From Calliopsis andreniformis (lineage: Eukaryota > Arthropoda > Insecta > Hymenoptera > Andrenidae), in the NCBI RefSeq assembly GCF_051401765.1, contig NW_027480481.1, forward strand, positions 124,001 through 188,000: a DNA stretch of 64,000 bases. Direction: 5' to 3'. The stretch's first letter is position 1; every line of letters starts with the position of its first letter. The translations under genes were made by a program, and so were the position numbers. The notes beneath the pieces were generated by a model. That model worked only from the letters and a program-made list of their open reading frames with translations. It was not told the origin of the DNA and ran no database searches. Of the stretch, positions 41,243 to 55,162 are shown in pieces.

Positions 41243-41627
41243 CCTCAGTCCCCAAACCTCAATCCTGAATCCTCAATCCTGAATCGTCAATCTTCAGCCC
41301 TCAGTCCTCAACAATCAGTTGTCATTCCTCAATCCTCAATAGAATATCACCAATTCACAGATTTCAATACTCAATACTCAATCTGCAATCTTCAAATCTC
41401 TATCCACCAACATCAATTCTCATCACTCATCCCTCAACACTCAGTCCTTTATGTTCAATCCTCAATCCTCAATTCTCAATCTTCAATCCTCAATACTGAA
41501 TCTTCAATCCTCAATCCTCAGTCCTCAATCCTCAATCCTCAATCCTCAATCCTCAATCTTCAATACTCAGGCCCCAATCCTCAATCTTCAATCCTCAATC
41601 CTCAATCCTCAATCCTCGATCCTCGAA
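40858..41627 (+). repeat. 385-bp tandem pair of CAGTTG cores, copy 3
   Basis: The cores at 40931 and 41316 are 385 bp apart. Here the pair spans the boundary between HOR-2 units a and b. The first unit has the CCTCGACACTC variant and the second CCTCAACACTC with CACCAACATC, a difference also seen at 49.7-50.4 and 56.8-57.6 kb. Confidence 0.92.
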
Positions 41628-43560
41628 CCTCAATCCTCAGTCCTCAATCCTCAATCCTCAATGTTCAATCCGCAATTCCCAACCCTCAATCTTCAATCCT
41701 CAATCCTCAATCCTCAAACCTCAATCCTCAATCCTCAATCCTCAATCCTCAGTCCTCAAACCTCAACCTGAATCCTCGATCCTGTATCCTCAATCTTCAT
41801 CCCTCATTCCTCAACAATCAACTGTCAATCCTCAATCCTCAGTAGAATATCCTCAATTCACAGCTTTCAATGCTCAATCCCCATTCTTCAATCTTCAAAT
41901 CTCGATCAACAAACATCAATTCTCATCACTCAACCCTCAACACTCAGTCCTCAATCTTCAATCCTCAATCCACAATCCGCAATCTTGAATCCTCAATACT
42001 CAATCTTCAATCCTCAATTCTCAATTCTCAATCCTCAACACTCAATCCTCAATCGTCAATCATCAATCCCGAATCCTCAATCTTCAACCCTCTATCCTCA
42101 ATCCTCAACCCTCAATCCTCAATCCTCAATCTTCAATACTCAATACCAAATCCTCAATCTTCAATCCTCAATCCTCAGTCCTCAATTCGCAATCCGCAAT
42201 CCTCAGACCTCAAACATCAATACTCAACCCTCAGCCCTCGTCCGCAATCCACAACCCTCAATCCTCAATCCTCAATCTTCAATCATCAATATTCAATCTT
42301 CAATCCTCAATACTCAATCCTCTATCCTCAATCCTCAATCCTGAATTTTCAATCCTCAATACCCAATCCTCAATCTTCAATCCTCAGTACTCAATCCTCA
42401 ATCCTCAATCTTCGAATCCTCAGTCCTCAAACCTCAATCCTGAATCCTCAATCCTGAAACCTCAATCTTCAGCCCTCAGTCCTCCAAAATCAATTGTCAG
42501 TCCTCAATCCTCAATAGAATATACCCAATTCGCAGTTTTCAATACTAAATCCGCAATCTTCAATTTTCAAATCTCAATCCGCAAACGTCAATTCTCATCA
42601 CTCAACGCTCAACACTCCGTCCCCAATCCTCAATCTTCAATCCTCAATCCTCAATCCTCAATCATCAATCCTCAATTTTCAATCCTCAATACTCAATCTT
42701 CAATCCTCAATACTCAATCCTCAATCCTCAATCCTCAATCCTCAATCCTCAACCTTCAATACCCAATACTCAATCTTCAATCCTCAATCCTCAATCCTCA
42801 GTCCTCAATCCTCAATCCTCAATCCTCAATCCTCAATCTTCAATCCTCAATACTCAATCCGCAATCCTCAATCCTGATTCTTCAATCCTCAGCACCCAAT
42901 CCTCAATCTTCAATCCTCAATCCTCAATCCTCAATCATCAATCCTCAATTTTCAATCCTCAATACTCAATCTTCAATCCTCAATCCTCAATCCTCAATCC
43001 TCAGTCCTCATTCTTCAATCCTCAATACCAAATCCTCAATCTTCAATCCTCAATCCTCAATCCTCAATCCTCAGTCCTCAATCCTCAATCCTCAATCCTC
43101 AATCCTCAATCCTCAGTCCCCAAACCTCAATCCTGAATCCTCAATCCTGAATCGTCAATCTTCAGCCCTCAGTCCTCAACAATCAGTTGTCAATCCTCAA
43201 TCCTCAATAGAATATCACCAATTCACAGATTTCAAAACTCAGTACTCAATCCGCAATCTTCAGATCTCTATCCACAAACATCAATTCACATCACTCATCC
43301 CACGACACTCAGTCCTTTATGTTCAATCCTCAGTCCTCAATTCTCAATCTTCAATCCTCAATACTGAATCTTCAATCCTCAATCCTCAATCCTCAATCGT
43401 CAATCCTCAATCCTCAAACCTCAATCTTCAATACTCAGTCCCCAATCCTCAATCTTCAATCCTCAAACCTCAATCCTCAATCCTCGATCCTCGAACCTCA
43501 ATCCTCAGTCGTCAATCCTCAGTCCTCAATGTTCAATCCGCAATAACCAATCCTCAATCT
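41243..43560 (+). repeat. HOR-2 unit b
   Basis: Cores lie at 41316 (G2), 41819 (D, here with CAACTG), 42491 (X) and 43184 (G type). The spacings are 503, 672 and 693. It matches unit a at a shift of 2,364-2,365, for example GATCCTGTATCC 39413/41778 and TTGAATCC 39621/41985. The last interval is shorter than in unit a, so the G1 position differs. Confidence 0.85.
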
Positions 43561-46500
43561 TCAATTCTCAATCCTCAATCCTCAGTCCTCAATCCACAAT
43601 CCTCAATCCTCAATCCTCAATCTTCAATCCTCAATACTCAATCTGCAATCCTCAATCCTCAATCCTCAATCCTCAATCCTAATTGGTGACTCCTCAATAC
43701 CCAATCCTCAATCTTCAATCCTCAATCCTCAATCCTCAATTCTCAATCCGTAATCCTCAATCCTCAATCCTCAATCTTTAATTCTCAATACTCAATCTTC
43801 AATACACAATCCTCAATCCTCAATCCCCAATCCACAATCCTCAATCGTCAATCCTCAATTCCCAATCCTCAATCTTCAATCCTCAACCCTCAATCTTCAA
43901 TCCTCAATCCTCAATCCTCAATCCTCAATACTCAATCCGCAATCCTCAATCCTGATTCTTCAATCCTCAACACCCAATCCTCAATCTTCAATCCTCAATC
44001 CTCAATCCTCAATCATCAATCCTCAATTTTCAATCCTCAATGCTCAATCTTCAATCCTCAATCCTCAATCCTCAATCCTCAGTCCTCATTCTTCAATCCT
44101 CAATACCAAATCCTCAATCTTCAATCCTCAATCCTCAGTCCTCAATTCGCAATCCGCAATCCTCAGACCTCAAGCATTAATACCCAACCCTCAGTCCTCG
44201 TCGTCAATCTACAACCCTCAATCCTCAATCCTCAATCCTCAATACTCAATCTTCAATCCTCAATCATCAATCCTTAATCCTCAATCCTCAAGCCTCAATC
44301 CTCAATCTTCAATCCTCAATACTCATTCTTCAACCCTCAATCTTCAATCCTCAATCCTCAGTCCTCATTCTTCAATCCTCAACAGCCAGTCCTCAATCCT
44401 CAATCCTCAATCCTCAATCCTCAATTCTCAACCCTCAATCCTCAATCCTCAGATCTCAAACATCAATACTCAACCCTCAGTCCTCGATCCTCGAACCTCA
44501 ATCCTCAGTCCTCAATCCTCAAACCTCATTGTTCAATCCGCAATACCCAATCCTCAATCTTCAATCCTCAATCCTCAATCCTCAAACCTCAATCCGCAAT
44601 CCTCAACCGTCAATCCTCAGTCCTCGAACCTCAACCCTGAATCCTCAATCCTGAATCCTCAATCTTCATCCCTCAGTCCTCAACAATCAATTGTCAATCC
44701 TCAATCCTCAATAGAATATCCTCAATTCACGGCTTTCAATACTCAATCCCCATTCTTCAACCTTCAAATCTCAAACCGCAAACATCAATTCTCATCACTC
44801 AACCCTCAACACTCAGTCCTCAATCTTCAAACCTCAATCCTCTATCCGCAATCTTGAATCCTCAATACTCAATCTTCAATCCTCAATCCTCAATTCTCAA
44901 TCCTCAACACTCAATCCTCAATCGTCAATCCTCAATCCCCAATCCTCAACCTTCAATCCTCTATCCTCAATCCTCAATCCTCAGTCCTGAAACCGCAATC
45001 CCGAATCCTCAATCCTGAATCCGCAAACTTCAGTCCTCAGTCCTCAACAATCAATTGTCAATCCTCAATCCTCAATAGAATATTCTCAATTCACAGTTTT
45101 CAATACTCAATCCCCATTCTTCAATCTTCAAGTCTCAATCCACAAACATCAATTCTCATCACTCAGCACTCAACACTCAGTCCTCAATATTCAATCCTCA
45201 ATCCACAATCCGCAATCTTGAATCCTCAATACTCAATCTTCAATCCTCAATCCTCAATTCTCAATCCTCAACACTCAATCCTCAATCGTCAATCATCAAT
45301 CCCGAATCCTCAATCTTCAATCCTCTATCCTCAATCCTCAATCCTCAATCCTCAATCCTCAATCTTCAATACTCAATACCAAATCCTCAATCTTCAATCC
45401 TCAATCCTCAGTCCTCAATTCGCAATCCGCAATCCTCAGACCTCAAACATCAATACTCAACCCTCAGTCCTCGTCCGCAATCCACAACACTCAATCCTCA
45501 ATCCTCAATCTTCAATCATCAATATTCAATCTTCAATCCTCAATACTCAATCCTCTATCCTCAATCCTCAATCCTGAATGTTCAATCTTCAATACCCAAT
45601 CCTCAATCTTCAATCCTCAGTACTCAATCCTCAATCCTCAATCCTCGAATCCTCAGTCCTCAAACCTCAATCCTGAATCCTCAATCCTGAAACCTCAATC
45701 TTCAGCCCTCAGTCCTCAAAAATCAATTGTCAGTCCTCAATCCTCAATAGAATATACCCAATTCGCAGTTTTCAATACTCAATCCGCAATCTTCAATTTT
45801 CAAATCTCAATCCGCAAACGTCAATTCTCATCACTCAACGCTCAACACTCCGTCCCCAATCCTCAATCTTCAATCCTCAATCCTCAATCCTCAATCATCA
45901 ATCCTCAATTTTCAATCCTCAATACTCAACCTTCAATCCTCAATCCTCAATCCTCAATCCTCAATCCTCAATCCTCAATCCTCAATCCTCAATCCTCAAC
46001 CTTCAATACCCAATACTCAACCTTCAATCCTCAATCCTCAATCCTCAGTCCTCAATCCTCAATCCTCAATCCTCAATCCTCAATCTTCAATCCTCAATGC
46101 TCAATCCGCAATCCTCAATCCTGATTCTTCAATCCTCAACACCCAATCCTCAATCTTCAATCCTCAATCCTCAATACTCAATCATCAATCCTCAATTTTC
46201 AATCCTCAATACTCAATCTTCAATCCTCATTCCTCAATCCTCAATCCTCAGTCCTCATTCTTCAATCCTCAATACCAAATCCTCAATCTTCAATCCTCAA
46301 TCCTCAGTCCTCAATTCGCAATCCGCAATCCTCAGACCTCAAGCATTAATACCCAACCCTCAGTCCTCGTCCTCAATCTACAACCCTCAATCCTCAATCC
46401 TCAATCCTCAATCCTCAATCCTCAGTCCTCAATCCTCAATCCTCAATCCTCAATCCTCAATCCTCAGTCCCCAAACCTCAATCCTGAATCCTCAATCCTC

Positions 46501-47040
46501 AATCCTCAATCCTCAGTCCTCAATCCTCAATCCTCAATCCTCAATCCTCAATCCTCAATCTTCAATTCTCAATACTCAATCTTCAATACACAATCCTCAA
46601 TCCTCAATCCCCAATCCTCAATCCTCAATCGTCAATCCTCAATTCCCAATCCTCAATCTTCAATCCTCAACCCTCAATCTTCAATCCTCAATCCTCAATC
46701 CTCAATCCTCAATACTCAATCTTCAATCCTCAATCCCCAGTTCTCAATCCTCAATACTCAATCCTCAATCGTCAATCCTCAATCCCCAATCCTCAGTCTT
46801 CAATACTCAATCCTCAATCTTCAATCCTCAATACTCATTCTTCAACCCTCAACCTTCAATCCTCAATCCTCAGTCCTCATTCTTCAATCCTCAACAGCCA
46901 GTCCTCAATCCTCAATCCTCAATCCTCAATACTCAATTCTCAATCCTCAATCCTCAATCCTCAGACCTCAAACATCAATACTCAACCCTCAGTCCTCGAT
47001 CCTCGAACCTCAATCCTCAGTCCTCAATCCTCAATCCTCA
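43561..47040 (+). repeat. Mosaic segment with c5, c1 and X cores
   Basis: From 43,560 to about 44,620 there is core-free linker including CCTAATTGGTGACTCC (near 43,679), a one-base variant of the sequence at 31,655. Cores follow at 44688 (c5-like), 45052 (c1-like, 364 bp later) and 45724 (X). From 45,800 to 47,040 there is a long core-free heptamer stretch; the next core is at 47200. Confidence 0.75.
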
Positions 47041-48050
47041 ATGTTCAATCCGCACTACCCAATCCTCAATCTTCAATCCTCAATCCTCAATCCTCAAACC
47101 TCAATCCTCAATCCTCAACCGTCAATCCTCAGTCCTCGAACCTCAACCCTGAATCCTCAATCCTGAATCCTCAATCTTCATCCCTCAGTCCTCAACAATC
47201 AATTGTCAGTCCTCAATCCTCAATAGAATATCCTCAATTCACGGCTTTCAATACTCAATCCCCATTCTTCAATCCTCTATCCTCAATCCTCAATCCTCAA
47301 TCTTCAATCCTCAATCTTCAATCCTCAATCTTCAATCCTCAATCCTCAATCGTCAATCCTCAATTCTCAATCCTCAATCCTCAATCCTCAACCCTCAATC
47401 CTCAGTCCTGAAACCTCAATCCCGAATCCTCAATCCTGAATCCGCAAACTTCAGTCCTCAGTCCTCAACAATCAATTGTCAATCCTCAATCCTCAATAGA
47501 ATATTCTCAATTCACAGTTTTCAATACTCAATCCCCATTCTTCAATCTTCAAGTCTCAATCCACAAACATCAATTCTCATCACTCAGCACTCAACACTCT
47601 GTCCTCAATCTTCAATCCTCAATCCTCAATCCGCAATCTTGAATCCTCAATACTCAATCTTCAATCCTCAATCCTCAATTCTCAATCCTCAACACTCAAT
47701 CGTCAATCGTCAATCCTCAATGCCCAATCCTCAATCTTCAATCCTCAATCCTCAATTCTCAATCCTCAATACTCAATCCTCAATCGTCAATCCTCAATTC
47801 CCAATCCTCAATCTTCAATCCTCAATCCACAATATTCAATCCTCAATCCTCAATCCTCAATCTTCAATCCACAATACTCAATCTTCAATCCTCAATCCTC
47901 AATCCTCAATCCTCAACCTCAATCCTCAATCCTCAATCCTCAATCTTCAATCCTCAATACTCAATCTTCAACCCTCAATCTTCAATCCTCAATCCACAAT
48001 CCTCATTCTTCAATCCTCAACACCCAATCCTCAATCTTCAATCCTCAATC
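47041..48050 (+). repeat. A segment, copy 1 (c5-c1 pair, 273-bp spacing)
   Basis: It begins at ATGTTCAATCCGC (47041) and contains c5 (47200) and c1 (47473). Their spacing is 273 bp, 13 heptamers less than the 364 at 44.7 kb. It matches 51,151-52,160 at a shift of exactly 4,110. The match stops at 48,051, where this copy reads CGTAATCC and the other CTCAATCC. Confidence 0.9.
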
Positions 48051-51000
48051 CGTAATCCTCAATCCTCAATCCTCAATCTTCAATTCTCAATACTCAATCT
48101 TCAATACTCAATCCTCAATCCTCAATCCCCAATCCTCAATCCTCAATCGTCAATCCTCAATTCCCAATCCTCAATCTTCAATCCTCAACGCTCAATCTTC
48201 AATCCTCAATCCTCAATCCTCAATCCTCAATACTCAATCTTCAATCCTCAATCCTCAGTTCTCAAACCTCAATACTCAATCCTCAATCGTCAATCCTCAA
48301 TCCCCAATCCTCAGTCTTCAATACTCAATCCTCAATTCTCAATCCTCAATACTCAATCCTCAATCGTCAATCCTCAGTTCCCAATCCTCAACCTTCAATC
48401 CTCAATCCTCAATCATCAATCCTCAATCCTCATTCCTCAAACCCCAATCCTCAATCTTCAATCCTCAATACTCAATCTTCAATCCTCAATCCTCAATCCT
48501 CAATCCTCAATCCTCAATCCTCAATCCTCAATCTTCAATACCCAATACTCAGTCTTCAATCCTCAATCCTCAATCCTCAGTCCTCAATCCTCAATCCTCA
48601 ATCCTCAATCCTCAATCTTCAATCCTCAATACTCAATCTGCAATCCTCAATCCTCAATCCTCAGTCCTCAATCCTAATTCGTCACTCCTCAATACCCAAT
48701 CCTCAATCTTCAATCCTCAATCCTCAATCCTCAATTCTCAATACTCAATCTTCAATACTCAATCCTCAATCCTCAATCCTCAATCCTCAATCTTCAATCC
48801 TCAATCCTCAATCCTCAAACCTCAATCCTCAATCCTCAATCCTCAATCCTCAGTCCTCAAACCTCAACCTGAATCCTCGATCCTGTATCCTCAATCTTCA
48901 TCCCTCATTCCTCAACAATCAATTGTCAATCCTCAATCCTCAGTAGAATATCCTCAATTCACAGCTTTCAATGCTCAATCCCCATTCTTCGATCTTCAAA
49001 TCTCAATCCACAAACATCAATTCTCATCACTCAACCCTCAACACTCAGTCCTCAATCTTCAATCCTCAATCCACAATCCGCAATCTTGAATCCTCAATAC
49101 TCAATCTTCAATCCTCAATCCTCAATTCTCAATCCTCAACACTCAATCCTCAATCGTCAATCATCAATCCCGAATCCTCAATCTTCAATCCTCTATCCTC
49201 AATCCTCAATCCTCAATCCTCAATCCTCAATCTTCAATACTCAATACCAAATCCTCAATCTTCAATCCTCAATCCTCAGTACTCAATTCGCAATCCGCAA
49301 TCCTCAGACCTCAAACATCAATACTCAACCCTCAGTCCTCGTCCGCAATCCACAACCCTCAATCCTCAATCCTCAATCTTCAATCATCAATATTCAATTT
49401 TCAATCCTCAATACTCAATCTTCAATCCTCAATCCTCAATCCTCAATCCTCAGTCCTCATTCTTCAATCCTCAATACCAAATCCTCAATCTTCAATCCTC
49501 AATCCTCAGTCCTCAATTCGCAATCCGCAATCCTCAGACCTCAAGCATTAATACCCAACCCTCAGTCCTCATCCTCAATCTACAACCCTCAATCCTCAAT
49601 CCTCAATCCTCAATCCTCAATCCTCAGTCCTCAATCCTCAATCCTCAATCCTCAATCCTCAATCTTCAGTCCCCAAACCTCAATCCTGAATCGTCAATCC
49701 TGAATCGTCAATCTTCAGCCCTCAGTCCTCAACAATCAGTTGTCAATCCTCAATCCTCAATAGAATATCACCAATTCACAGATTTCACAACTCAATACTC
49801 AATCCGCAATCTTCAGATCTCTATCCACAAACATCAATTCACATCACTCATCCCTCGACACTCAGTCCTTTATGTTCAATCCTCAGTCCTCAATTCTCAA
49901 TCTTCAATCCTCAATACTGAATCTTCAATCCTCAATCCTCAATCCTCAATCCTCAATCCTCAATCCTCAAACCTCAATACCCAATCCTCAATCCTCAATC
50001 CTCAATCCTCAGTCCTCAATCCTCAATCCTCAATCCTCAATCCTCAATCCTCAGTCCCCAAACCTCAATCCTGAATCCTCAATCCTGAATCGTCAATCTT
50101 CAGCCCTCAGTCCTCAACAATCAGTTGTCATTCCTCAATCCTCAATAGAATATCACCAATTCACAGATTTCAATACTCAATACTCAATCTGCAATCTTCA
50201 AATCTCTATCCACCAACATCAATTCTCATCACTCATCCCTCAACACTCAGTCCTTTATGTTCAATCCTCAATCCTCAATTCTCAATCTTCAATCCTCAAT
50301 ACTGGATCTTCAATCCTCAATCCTCAGTCCTCAATCCTCAATCCTCAATCCTCAATCCTCAATCTTCAATACTCAGGCCCCAATCCTCAATCTTCAATCC
50401 TCAATCCTCAATCCTCAATCCTCGATCCTCGAACCTCAATCCTCAGTCCTCAATCCTCAATCCTCAATGTTCAATCCGCAATTCCCAACCCTCAATCTTC
50501 AATCCTCAATCGTCAATCCTCAAACCTCAATCCTCAATCCTCAATCCTCAATCCTCAGTCCTCAAACCTCAACCTGAATCCTCGATCCTGTATCCTCAAT
50601 CTTCATCCCTCATTCCTCAACAATCAGTTGTCAATCCTCAATCCTCAGTAGAATATCCTCAATTCACAGCTTTCAATGCTCAATCCCCATTCTTCAATCT
50701 TCAAATCTCAATCCACAAACATCAATTCTCATCACCCAACCCTCAACACTCAGTCCTCAATCTTCAATCCTCAATCCACAATCCGCAATCTTGAATCCTC
50801 AATACTCAATCTTCAATCCTCAATCCTCAATTCTCAATCCTCAACACTCAATCCTCAATCGTCAACCATCAATCCCGAATCCTCAATCTTCAATCCTCTA
50901 TCCTCAATCCTCAATCCTCAATCCTCAATCCTCAATCTGCAATACTCAATACCAAATCCTCAATCTTCAATCCTCAATCCTCAGTCCTCAATTCGCAATC

Positions 51001-51150
51001 AGCAATCCTCAGACCTCAAACATCAATACTCAACCCTCAGTCCTCGTCCGCAATCCACAACCCTCAATCCTCAATCCTCAATCTTCAATCATCAATATTC
51101 AATCTTCAATCCTCAATACTCAATCCTCTATCCTCAATCCTCAATCCTGA
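48051..51150 (+). repeat. Segmental duplication 7.12-kb shift, left copy
   Basis: Cores are D 48920, G1 49737, G2 50122 and D 50625. It recurs at 55,163-58,282 with a shift of 7,118 up to about 48,750 and 7,125 beyond (one heptamer). Both ends coincide with the ends of the A segment copies (48,050 and 51,151), so the two duplications share breakpoints. Confidence 0.9.
49664..50433 (+). repeat. 385-bp tandem pair of CAGTTG cores, copy 4
   Basis: The cores at 49737 and 50122 are 385 bp apart, followed by a D core 503 bp later (50625). This gives the same G1-G2-D order and distances as in HOR-2 at 40931-41316-41819. Confidence 0.92.
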
Positions 51151-52160
51151 ATGTTCAATCCGCACTACCCAATCCTCAATCTTCAATCCTCAATCCTCAA
51201 TCCTCAAACCTCAATCCTCAATCCTCAACCGTCAATCCTCAGTCCTCGAACCTCAACCCTGAATCCTCAATCCTGAATCCTCAATCTTCATCCCTCAGTC
51301 CTCAACAATCAATTGTCAGTCCTCAATCCTCAATAGAATATCCTCAATTCACGGCTTTCAATACTCAATCCCCATTCTTCAATCCTCTATCCTCAATCCT
51401 CAATCCTCAATCTTCAATCCTCAATCTTCAATCCTCAATCTTCAATCCTCAATCCTCAATCGTCAATCCTCAATTCTCAATCCTCAATCCTCAATCCTCA
51501 ACCCTCAATCCTCAGTCCTGAAACCTCAATCCCGAATCCTCAATCCTGAATCCGCAAACTTCAGTCCTCAGTCCTCAACAATCAATTGTCAATCCTCAAT
51601 CCTCAATAGAATATTCTCAATTCACAGTTTTCAATACTCAATCCCCATTCTTCAATCTTCAAGTCTCAATCCACAAACATCAATTCTCATCACTCAGCAC
51701 TCAACACTCTGTCCTCAATCTTCAATCCTCAATCCTCAAACCACAATCTTGAATCCTCAATACTCAATCTTCAATCCTCAATCCTCAATTCTCAATCCTC
51801 AACACTCAATCGTCAATCGTCAATCCTCAATGCCCAATCCTCAATCTTCAATCCTCAATCCTCAATTCTCAATCCTCAATACTCAATCCTCAATCGTCAA
51901 TCCTCAATTCCCAATCCTCAATCTTCAATCCTCAATCCACAATATTCAATCCTCAATCCTCAATCCTCAATCTTCAATCCACAATACTCAATCTTCAATC
52001 CTCAATCCTCAATCCTCAATCCTCAACCTCAATCCTCAATCCTCAATCCTCAATCTTCAATCCTCAATACTCAATCTTCAACCCTCAATCTTCAATCCTC
52101 AATCCACAATCCTCATTCTTCAATCCTCAACACCCAATCCTCAATCTTCAATCCTCAATC
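51151..52160 (+). repeat. A segment, copy 2
   Basis: Cores c5 51310 and c1 51583 are 273 bp apart. It is colinear with copy 1 at a shift of 4,110. Right of 52,160 it continues into sequence shared with 62,150-64,000 rather than with 48,051 onward. Confidence 0.9.
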
Positions 52161-55100
52161 CTCAATCCTCAATTCTCAATCCTCAATCCTCAATCCTCAG
52201 ACCTCAAACATCAATACTCAACCCTCAGTCCTTGTCCGCAATCCACAACCCTCAATCCTCAATCCTCAATCTTCAATCATCAATATTCAATCTTCAATCC
52301 TCAATACTCAATCCTCTATCCTCAATCCTCAATCCTGAATGTTCAATCCTCAATACCCAATCCTCAATCTTCAATCCTCAGTACTCAATCCTCAATCCTC
52401 AATCCTCAACCTTCAATACCCAATACTCAATCTTCAATCCTCAATCCTCAATCCTCAGTCCTCAATCCTCAATCCTCAATCCTCAATCCTCAATCTTCAA
52501 TCCTCAATGCTCAACCTGCAATCCTCAATCCTGATTCTTCAATCCTCAACACCCAATCCTCAATCTTCAATCCTCAATTCCCAATCCTCAATCTTCAACC
52601 CTCAATCCTCAATCTTCAATCCTTAATCCTCAATCATCAATCCCCAATCCTCAATCTTCAATACTCAATCTTCAATCCTCAATCCTCAATCCTCAGTCCT
52701 CAATCCTCAATCCTCAATCCTCAGTCCTCAATCTTCATTCCTCAATACTGAATCTGCAATCCTCAATCCTCAATCCTCAATCCTCAATCCTAATTCGTCA
52801 CTCCTCAATACCCAATCCTCAATCTTCAATCCTCAATCCTCAATCCTCAATTCTCAATACTCAATCCTCAATCCTCAATCCTCAATCTTCAATCCTCAAT
52901 ACTCAATCTTCAATACTCAATCCTCAATCCTCAATCCTCAATCCTCAATCCTCAATCCTCAATCCCAAATCTTCAATCCTCAATCCTCAATCCTCAACCC
53001 TCAATCCTCAGTCCTGAAACCTCAATACCGAATCCTCAATCCTGAATCCTCAATCTTCAGCACTCAGTCCTCAACAATCAATTGACAATCCTCAATCCTC
53101 AATAGAATATCTTCAATTCACAGTTTTCAATACCCAATCCCAATTCTTCAATCTTCAAATCTCAATACACAAACATCAATTCTCATCACTCAACCCTCAA
53201 CACTCAGTCCTCAATCTTCAATCCTCAATCCTACATCCTCAATCTTCAATCCTCAATACTCAATCTTCAATCCTCAATCCCCAATTCTCAATTCTCAATC
53301 CTCAATACTCAAACCTCAATCGTCAATCCTCAGATCCCAATCCTCAACCTTCAATCCTCAATCCTCAATCCTCAATCCCCAATACTCAATCTTCAATCCT
53401 CAATACTCAATCTTCAATCCTCAATCGTCAATCCTCAATCCTCAATCCGCAATCCTCAATCCTCAGTCTTCAATCCTCAATACTCAATCTTCAACCCTCA
53501 ATCTTCAATCCTCAATCCTCAATCCTCATCCTTCAATCCTCAACACCCAGTCCACAATCTTCAATCCTCAATCCTCAATCCTCAATTCTCAATCCTCAAT
53601 CCTCAATCCTCAGACCTCAAGCATCAATACTCAACCCTCAGTCCTCGTCCGCAATCCACAATACTGAATCCTCAATCCTCAATCTTCAATCATCAATATT
53701 CAATCATCAATCCTCAATCTTCAATCCTCTATCCTCAATCCTCAATCCTGAATGTTCAATCCTCAATACCCAATCCTCAATCTTCAATCCTCAATACTCA
53801 ATCCTCAATCCTCAATCCTCAATCCTCAGTCCTCAAACCTCAATCCTGAATCCTCAATCCTGAATCCTCAATCTTCAGCTCTGAGTCCTCAACAATCAAA
53901 TTGTCAGTCCTCAATCCTCAATAGAATATACCCAATTCACAGTTTTCAACACTCAAACCCCAATCTTCAATCTTCAAATCTCAATCAACAAACATCAATT
54001 CTCATCACTCAACGCTCAACACTCAGTCCCCAATCCTCAATCTTCAATCCCCAATCCTCAATCCTCAATCCTCAATCCTCAATCTTCAATCCTGAATACT
54101 CAACCTTCAATCCTCAATCCTCAATCCTCAATCCTCAATCCTCAATCCTCTATCCTCAATCGTCAATCTCCAATCCTGAATACTCAATCTTCAACCCTCA
54201 ATCCTCAATCCTCACTCCTCAGTCCTCATTCTTCAATCCTCAATACCAAATCCTCAATCTTCAATCCTCAATCCTCAATCCTCAATTCGCAATCCTCAAT
54301 CCTCAGACCACAAGCATTAATACCCAACCCTCAGTCCTCGTCCTCAATCTACAACCCTCAATCCTCAATACTCTATCTTCAATCATCAATATTCAACCTT
54401 CAATCCTCAGTCCCCAATCCTCAATCCTCAATCCTCAATCCTCAACCCTCAAACCGCAATACCCAATCCTCAATCCTCAATCCTCAATCCTCAATCCTCA
54501 ATCCTAAATCCTCAATCGTCAATCCTCAGTCCCCAAACCTCATTACTGAATCCTCAACCCTGAATACTCAATCTTCAGCCCTCAGTCCTCAACAATCAGT
54601 TGTCAATCCTCAATCCTCAATAGAATATCACCAATTCACAGATTTCAATACTCAATACTCAATCTGCAATCTCCAAATCTCTATCCACCAACATCAATTC
54701 TCATCACTCATCCCTCAACTCTCAGTCCTTTATGTTCAATCCTCAATCCTCAATTCTCAATCTTCAATCCTCAATACTGAATCTTCAATCCTCAATCCTC
54801 AATCCTCAATCCTCAATCCTCAATCCTCAATCCCCAATCCTCAATCTCCAATACTCAGGCCTAAATCCTCAATCTTCAATCCTCAATCCTCAATCCTCAA
54901 TCCTCGATCCTCGAACCTCAATCCTCAGTCGTCAATCCTCAGTCCTCAATGTTCAATCCGCAATACCCAATCCTCAATCTTCTATTCTCAATCCTCAATC
55001 CTCAGTCCTCAATCCACAATCCTCAATCCTCAATCCTCAATCTTCGATCCTCAATACTCAATCTGCAATCATCAATCCTCAATCCTCAATCCTCAATCCT

Positions 55101-55162
55101 AATTAGTGACTCCTCAATACCCAATCCTCATTCTTCAATCCTCAATCCTCAATCCTCAATTC
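52161..55162 (+). repeat. C segment, copy 1, plus CAGTTG core region
   Basis: Cores are B 53079 (CAATTGAC), a core with an extra A (CAATCAAATTG) at 53897, and G 54597. The part from about 52,690 to 54,060 recurs at 58,700-60,050 (B-core shift 6,015), and the part from 52,161 to about 54,000 recurs at 62,156-64,000 (shift 9,995). The final part (54,580-55,160) matches 31,140-31,720. Confidence 0.87.
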
